From Armatimonadota bacterium (GTDB taxonomy: Bacteria; Sysuimicrobiota; Sysuimicrobiia; Sysuimicrobiales; Kaftiobacteriaceae), in NCBI GenBank assembly GCA_031081675.1, contig JAVHLZ010000018.1, forward strand, positions 1 to 44,209: DNA of 44,209 bases, given 5' to 3'. The notes below the pieces were generated by a model. The model saw only the letters and a program-made list of their open reading frames with translations, did no database searches and was not told where the DNA came from. Each line of letters opens with the position of its first letter. Position 1 is the first letter of the stretch. Positions 39,858 through 44,209 of this stretch are shown in pieces. The position numbers and the translations under genes were made by a program.

Positions 39858-40871
39858 TCAGGCGCGGCAGCGGTCCAGGAGCGCGCTCCAGACGTCCTCC
39901 CGGCCGGGCAGGGGCGGGCCGTCCAGGACTACCCGGTCCGCCAGTCCCCGGTAGCGCTCCCGCAGGCGGTCGCCCACGTCCTCGGGCCCGCCGACGACCG
40001 CCACCTCGTGGAGGATCTCGTCGGGGATGAGGGTTCCCATCTCCGCCCACGCGCCCCGGGCGGCGAGCGTCCGCAGCCGCACGCCCAGCTCTCCCCACCC
40101 GTGGTGGTCCAGCACGCGCCGGTACGAGGGCGTGCTGGCATAGAACGCGATGCGCTCCCGCACCCGCGCCGCCGCATCGCGGACCGCCGTCGCGGACTCG
40201 CCCACCCCCACCAGCACGCTGGCCACCACCGGGCACGGATCCGGGCGACCGCCGCGGGCGCGGCCGCGGGCAAGGGCAGGGCGGATGACGTCGGTCAGGT
40301 AGCCGCGGGTGTGCAGCGGGTGGACGAGAAACCCGTCGGCCACCTCTCCGGCCACCTGGCACATCCGGGGGTTGACCCCCGCCGTCATGATGGGGATCGG
40401 GTAGGGGTGGGGGGCGGGGGAGAAGGCGGGCGTCATCAGGGTGAGGGTGTAGTACCGGCCGCGGTAGGCCAGCGGCGCGCCGGTGCGCCAGGCTTCCCAG
40501 ACCGCCCGCACCGCCCCCACCACATCGCGCAGCCGGGCCGCCGGGGCATCCCAGGTCAGGCCGTACCGGCGTACGATGTGGGCTCGCACCTGGGTGCCCA
40601 GCCCCAGCACGAAACGCCCCCGGGAGGCCTCCGCCAGGTCGTAGGCCAGATGCGCCAGGACGGTGGGGCTGCGGGTGAAGGCGATGGCCACGCCCGTCCC
40701 GACCAGCAGTCGCGCGGAGTGCTCGGCCGCCAGGGCCGCGCCCAGGAATGGATCGTGGGCGGTCTCGCTGACCCAGACGCCATCCACCCCCAGCCGCTCG
40801 GCCGTCCGCACAACATCTGGGACCTCCGCCAGTGTCCGGTACATCATGTGGATGTCGATGCGCACGGTCAT
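39858..40871 (-). CDS. LLM-class (F420-dependent-type) oxidoreductase
   Basis: This is a luciferase-like TIM-barrel oxidoreductase of 337 residues, of the group that commonly uses coenzyme F420 or FMN. Seen are MTVRIDIHMMYRTLAEVPDVVRTAERLGVDGVWVSETAHDPFL, VGTGVAIAFTRSPTVLAHLAYDLAEASRGRFVLGLGTQV (typical of the family), and PIMTAGVNPRMCQVAGEVADGFLVHP. The ATG at 40871 has GAGGAGAGG directly upstream. The resemblance is to the F420-dependent MSMEG_2256-type subgroup. The reaction and cofactor are not proven by sequence. It is divergent from the amidase gene. Confidence 0.9.
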   Translation of the reverse strand: MTVRIDIHMMYRTLAEVPDVVRTAERLGVDGVWVSETAHDPFLGAALAAEHSARLLVGTGVAIAFTRSPTVLAHLAYDLAEASRGRFVLGLGTQVRAHIVRRYGLTWDAPAARLRDVVGAVRAVWEAWRTGAPLAYRGRYYTLTLMTPAFSPAPHPYPIPIMTAGVNPRMCQVAGEVADGFLVHPLHTRGYLTDVIRPALARGRARGGRPDPCPVVASVLVGVGESATAVRDAAARVRERIAFYASTPSYRRVLDHHGWGELGVRLRTLAARGAWAEMGTLIPDEILHEVAVVGGPEDVGDRLRERYRGLADRVVLDGPPLPGREDVWSALLDRCRA

Positions 40872-40928
40872 CCTCTCCTCTGAAGGTGGACGGAGCGCCG
40901 GTCCGGAAGTTCCACGCGTCCGGGCGTC

Positions 40929-40960
40929 CTCCCGCCGCAGGAGAAGTCTCCCGGCGGGAG
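40929..40960. repeat. Nested inverted repeat in the divergent gap
   Basis: CTCCCGCCG (40929-40937) pairs perfectly with CGGCGGGAG (40952-40960). Inside, GGAGA (40940-40944) pairs with TCTCC (40947-40951), with a two-base loop. The element is 57 bases upstream of the LLM start and 84 bases upstream of the amidase start. A TATAGG -10-like box for the amidase stands at 40987-40992. It may be an operator or an RNA element of the LLM leader. Confidence 0.45.
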
Positions 40961-41043
40961 AAACAGAGGGGGACCGGGAGAGGCGGTATAGGAAGGGCAC
41001 TCCAGGGGAACGGCAGGTGGTGAGCGCACGCTGAGGGAGGGGC

Positions 41044-42696
41044 ATGAAGGGCGTCGCAGCCGCACTCCTGGCGGTCGTGGCGATGGGTGCGCCGCCAGCA
41101 TCCGCGTCCGGCCACGCCGCCGGCGTGCGGGTGGTGGTCAACGGCGTTGAGGTGCCCCTCCCCGCGCCTGCCCTGATCCGCGACGGCCAGGTCCTGGCTC
41201 CCCCCACGGGACTGTGGGACCCGCTGGGAGCGGTGGCCGCCTACTACGAGGCCGACCGCACCGTCGTGGTCACCAACCGCCTGCAGACCACCATCCGGCT
41301 GCGGATGGGCGAGGCCCAGGCCACGGTCAACGGGGAGGCCCGCCCGCTGCCCACCGCGCCGGTGCTGGTGGACGGCGTTCCGTACATCCCCGTGCAGGCG
41401 GTGGCGCAGCTGCTGGGGGCCTGGGTGGCGTTTGACGACGCCGCGCGGATCCTGCACGTCAGTTCCCAGATCACCGCCCTCACCCCCCAGGTCAAGGACG
41501 GCATCGTGGAGGTGGTGGTGGATGCCACCGGGCCTGTGCAGGTGGACTCGACCGTCCTGACCAACCCCGACCGCCTGGTGGTCGACCTCCAGAACGCCGC
41601 CCTGCGGGTGGCCCAGCGGGAGTACCCCGCGGGAGCGGCGGGCGTGATCCGCATCCGCGTCGGCCAGTTTCAGATCAAGCCCTACATCACCCGGGTGGTA
41701 TTCGACCTGACCGATCCGGTGGATCTTCAGGTGACGGCGTCGCCCACCACCTACGCGGTGACGCTGCGGGTGACCCCCAAGACCTCCGCCCGGGCCGACG
41801 CCCCGCCACAGCAGGGCCCGGCCCGGATCCTGGGCGTGGCTTTCGAACCCTCCGGACAGGCCGGGCGGGTCGTGGTGCAGACCACCGGGCCGGTGCAGTA
41901 CCGGGTTCGGGAGTTTGTCTACCCGGACCGCCTGGCGGTGGACATCGCCGACACTGTCTTCGTCCCCGTGCGGCAGGAGATCGCGGTCCACGGGCCGGCG
42001 GTGGCGGTGGTGCGGGCGGCGCAGTTCACCGCGCGCCCCCCGGTTACCCGGGTGGTGGTCACCCTCAAGCGCAAGCTCAACTACCTCATCGCCCAGTCCG
42101 GCGGCAGCCTGGTCATCGACCTGGACGCATCCGTCGCCCGGGCCCACGTGGTGGCCCTCGACGCCGGCCACGGGGGCAAGGATCCGGGTGCGCTGGGTCC
42201 TACGGGCCTGCGGGAGGCGGACGTGGTCCTGGACATTGCCCGCCGCGTCCGGGACCTCCTGGTGGCCGACGGAATCCGCGTGCTGATGATCCGCGACGCG
42301 GACGTGTTCGTGGACCTGTCCGAGCGCACTCGCCTGGCCCGGGAGGGCGGGGCGACGGTGTTCATCAGCATCCACGCCAACGCCAGCCCGCGGGCGGCGG
42401 TCGACGGCACCGAGACCTACTACCTCACTCCCCAGAGCCTGGCCCTGGCGCAGATGATCCAGGAGGAACTGGCGGCGGCCCTGGACCTGCCCAGCCGGGG
42501 CGTGAAGACGGCGGGCTTTGTGGTGCTGCGGGACAGCGGGGTGCCCTCGGTGCTGGTGGAGACGGCGTTCATCTCCCACCCCGACGGCGAGGCGCGCCTG
42601 CGGGATGACGGCTTCCGCCAGCGCATCGCCGCCGCTGTCCACCGCGGCATCGTGCGGTTCCTGGCCATCTACCCTGTGCCCCAGGCGGCGCCCTGA
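41044..42696 (+). CDS. N-acetylmuramoyl-L-alanine amidase with AMIN-type domains
   Basis: This secreted cell-wall hydrolase has 550 residues and cuts the bond between muramic acid and the stem peptide. The signal peptide is MKGVAAALLAVVAMGAPPASASG. A copper-amine-oxidase-like N-terminal domain follows (about 25-140, with VVVNGVEV and VPYIPVQAVAQLLGA). Two AMIN-like beta domains come next (about 150-250 and 258-365). The Amidase_3 catalytic domain is last. The zinc ligands are visible in DAGHGGKDPG (His), LREADVVLDIAR (Glu) and ISIHANAS (His), and the catalytic Glu is in LVETAFISH. The ATG at 41044 has GAGGGAGGGGC upstream. It leads a short cluster with the next two genes. Confidence 0.95.
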   Translation: MKGVAAALLAVVAMGAPPASASGHAAGVRVVVNGVEVPLPAPALIRDGQVLAPPTGLWDPLGAVAAYYEADRTVVVTNRLQTTIRLRMGEAQATVNGEARPLPTAPVLVDGVPYIPVQAVAQLLGAWVAFDDAARILHVSSQITALTPQVKDGIVEVVVDATGPVQVDSTVLTNPDRLVVDLQNAALRVAQREYPAGAAGVIRIRVGQFQIKPYITRVVFDLTDPVDLQVTASPTTYAVTLRVTPKTSARADAPPQQGPARILGVAFEPSGQAGRVVVQTTGPVQYRVREFVYPDRLAVDIADTVFVPVRQEIAVHGPAVAVVRAAQFTARPPVTRVVVTLKRKLNYLIAQSGGSLVIDLDASVARAHVVALDAGHGGKDPGALGPTGLREADVVLDIARRVRDLLVADGIRVLMIRDADVFVDLSERTRLAREGGATVFISIHANASPRAAVDGTETYYLTPQSLALAQMIQEELAAALDLPSRGVKTAGFVVLRDSGVPSVLVETAFISHPDGEARLRDDGFRQRIAAAVHRGIVRFLAIYPVPQAAP

Positions 42697-42707
42697 GGCC
42701 GCCGGCC

Positions 42708-43466
42708 GTGCGGCTGACGGTGCTGGGCAAGTGGTCGCCCTACCCGCCGGCCGGCGGGTCGTGTCCCGGATACCTGGTGGAGGCCGGCGGGGTGCGCATT
42801 CTCCTGGATTGCGGATCGGGCGTGGTGGCGGCCCTGCACCGGGTATGCACGGCGTTCGACCTCCACGCCGTCGTCCTCACCCATCTGCACCCCGACCACG
42901 TCACCGACATCTACGTGCTGCGCAACGAGCTGGCCTACGGACGGCTGCCCGGTCCCCCGGCGCCGCCCCTGCCCCTGTTCGCGCCCGCGGACGCCGCCCG
43001 GGCGCTGGTGGCGTGGCTGCCGCGACCCGAGTCCCGGCGCGAGTTCGCCGCAGGGTTCCACTTCCGTCCCCTGGAGGAAGGCGCCGGAGAGGTGGGCGGG
43101 GTGCGGCTGCGCTTTGCGCCCACCCTCCACCCCGTGCCCTGCCATGCGGTGGAAGTCCGGGCCGGCGGCCGCCGCCTGGTGTATACCGCCGACACCGGCC
43201 CGTCGGCGCAGGTGGAGGAGATGGCCCGGGGGTGCGACCTGCTGCTGTGCGAGGCGACCCTGCGGGAGGCCGACGCGGACCTCGCCGTCTCCCTGGGACA
43301 CCTCACGGGGTCCCTGGCCGGATCCCTGGCCGCCCGGGCCGGGGCCCGCCGCCTGCTGCTCACCCACCTGCACCCGCGCGGCGACGTCCAGGAGACCCAG
43401 GCGGCCGCAGCGAAGGAGTTTGCCGAAGCCGAGGTAGCCCAGGAAGGCGCCACCTACGAGGTGTGA
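42708..43466 (+). CDS. Metallo-beta-lactamase-fold hydrolase
   Basis: This MBL-fold protein of 252 residues has the metal motif LTHLHPDHVTD (HxHxDH). Additional ligands are His in PVPCHAVEV, Asp in VYTADTGPS and His in LLLTHLHPR. It resembles the tRNase Z/ribonuclease BN-type short MBL hydrolases, but the substrate is not certain. The GTG at 42708 lies 11 bases after the amidase stop, and its stop is 6 bases before rph. A role in RNA processing would fit its neighbour RNase PH (inference). Confidence 0.9.
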   Translation: MRLTVLGKWSPYPPAGGSCPGYLVEAGGVRILLDCGSGVVAALHRVCTAFDLHAVVLTHLHPDHVTDIYVLRNELAYGRLPGPPAPPLPLFAPADAARALVAWLPRPESRREFAAGFHFRPLEEGAGEVGGVRLRFAPTLHPVPCHAVEVRAGGRRLVYTADTGPSAQVEEMARGCDLLLCEATLREADADLAVSLGHLTGSLAGSLAARAGARRLLLTHLHPRGDVQETQAAAAKEFAEAEVAQEGATYEV

Positions 43467-43472
43467 GGCAGG

Positions 43473-44207
43473 ATGCCCCGTCCCGACGGCCGGGGGCCGG
43501 AGGAGCTGCGTCCGGTCCGCATCACCCGGCGCTACCTGAAGTATGCCGAGGGGTCCGTCCTCATCGAGGTGGGGGACACCCGGGTCGTGTGCTCCGCGAG
43601 CGTGGAGGAGCGCGTTCCCCAGTGGCTGCGGGGATCGGGGCAGGGGTGGATCACCGCCGAGTACGGGATGCTCCCCCGGTCGACCCAGGAGCGCAGCCCC
43701 CGGGACGTACTGCGGCCCGGGGGGCGGGTGGTGGAGATCCAGAGGCTGGTGGGCCGCTCGCTGCGGGCGGCGGTGGACCTGGAGCGGCTGGGGGAGCGGA
43801 CCATCTGGATCGACTGCGATGTCATCCAGGCGGACGGCGGGACCCGGACGGCGGCCATCACCGGGGCCTTCGTGGCCCTGGTGGACGCTCTGCACCTGCT
43901 GCGCCAGACGGGGATCCTGACGGTCTGGCCCGTGCGGGAGGTCCTGGCGGCCACCAGCGTCGGCATCGTGGACGGGCAGCCTGTGCTGGATCTGACCTTC
44001 GCCGAGGACTCGCGGGCCCGGGTGGACATGAACGTGGTGATGACAGAATCAGGGCGCTTCGTGGAGGTCCAGGGAACCGCCGAGGGCCTCCCCTTCACCC
44101 GGGACGAACTGCTGCAGCTGCTGGGGCTGGCCGAGCGGGGCATCCGCCAGCTGATCGCCCTCCAGAAAGAGGTCCTGGCCGACGTCCTGGGCGCCCCGCG
44201 CCGCTAG
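43473..44207 (+). CDS. rph: Ribonuclease PH
   Basis: RNase PH trims extra nucleotides from tRNA 3' ends by phosphorolysis, in the cytoplasm as a hexamer. The protein is 244 residues, the normal length. Seen are [47 protein letters not shown], the conserved [32 protein letters not shown], and [21 protein letters not shown]. The phosphate-binding Arg and Thr residues lie in GGTRTA. The start is the ATG at 43473, preceded by GAGGCAGG. The gene ends two bases before the window edge, and in many Gram-positive bacteria a nucleotide diphosphatase gene would follow. Confidence 0.97.
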   Translation: MPRPDGRGPEELRPVRITRRYLKYAEGSVLIEVGDTRVVCSASVEERVPQWLRGSGQGWITAEYGMLPRSTQERSPRDVLRPGGRVVEIQRLVGRSLRAAVDLERLGERTIWIDCDVIQADGGTRTAAITGAFVALVDALHLLRQTGILTVWPVREVLAATSVGIVDGQPVLDLTFAEDSRARVDMNVVMTESGRFVEVQGTAEGLPFTRDELLQLLGLAERGIRQLIALQKEVLADVLGAPRR

Positions 44208-44209
44208 AG

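Noticed and set aside
39502-42642. Long minus-strand frame of about 1046 codons
   Set aside because: It runs antisense through the amidase gene and in a wrong frame through the LLM oxidoreductase gene. It has shadow-type composition and no motifs.

Overview
The window is about 44.2 kb of very GC-rich bacterial chromosome (by eye around 70% G+C). It is densely packed with genes: no gene-free gap exceeds 300 bases. Many genes start with GTG and many overlap their neighbour by four bases. Several proteins resemble those of thermophilic or deep-branching Gram-positive-type lineages: a Thermus-like 7Fe ferredoxin, an F420-type luciferase-like oxidoreductase, a threonine dehydrogenase/KBL pair and an AMIN-type amidase. 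My best guess is a high-GC, possibly thermophilic member of Armatimonadota/Sysuimicrobiota, Chloroflexota or a related phylum. No rRNA or other decisive marker is present, so this is low-confidence inference.

Layout. (1) 1-6737: the end of a glutamate dehydrogenase gene, then a complete branched-chain amino acid ABC transporter (binding protein, LivH, LivM with a large extra N-terminus, LivG, LivF). (2) 6815-9743, minus strand: a DUF2231 membrane protein, an OmpR/PhoB-type response regulator and its histidine kinase, forming one operon with a tandem-repeat operator candidate upstream. (3) 9989-13972: an unusual HprK/PEPCK-like P-loop protein followed by threonine dehydrogenase and 2-amino-3-ketobutyrate CoA ligase. 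(4) 14031-18711: moeA-moaC-mog, a thioesterase, a small membrane protein, smpB, an unknown membrane protein, and ssrA (tmRNA). (5) 18810-21830: a cofactor-free dioxygenase-like alpha/beta-hydrolase, a GntR regulator with an aldo/keto reductase, and a 7Fe ferredoxin. (6) 21856-25815: a CueP-like secreted copper protein, then a glycan module of a GT4 glycosyltransferase, an (alpha/alpha)6-type protein and a GH130 enzyme, with a strikingly structured leader in front of the glycosyltransferase. (7) 26003-27337: a tiny zinc-ribbon protein and a quinone oxidoreductase. (8) 27341-33659, minus strand: an eight-gene operon with IclR regulator, RraA-like aldolase, PfkB sugar kinase, a nitrate/sulfonate-type ABC transporter with two different permeases, and a small secreted protein. 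(9) 33806-34676: a decayed diguanylate cyclase. (10) 34793-37732: a Fur/Zur-type regulator with a zinc/manganese ABC transporter, behind a good promoter and a Fur-type 7-1-7 operator. (11) 37840-44207: a secreted dienelactone-hydrolase-like protein, an unknown 270-residue protein, an LLM-class oxidoreductase, a cell-wall amidase, a metallo-beta-lactamase-fold hydrolase and RNase PH.

Together the genes suggest a heterotroph that lives largely on amino acids. Branched-chain uptake, glutamate dehydrogenase and threonine breakdown sit side by side. The organism also has molybdenum cofactor synthesis, metal homeostasis and a beta-mannan or related glycan module. No CRISPR array, insertion sequence, phage gene or tRNA gene was found. 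The most unusual items are the HprK/PEPCK-like protein linked to threonine catabolism, the dioxygenase-like protein that has lost the nucleophilic serine, the structured leader at about 22365-22485, the composite IclR-RraA-PfkB-ABC operon, and the deleted diguanylate cyclase.
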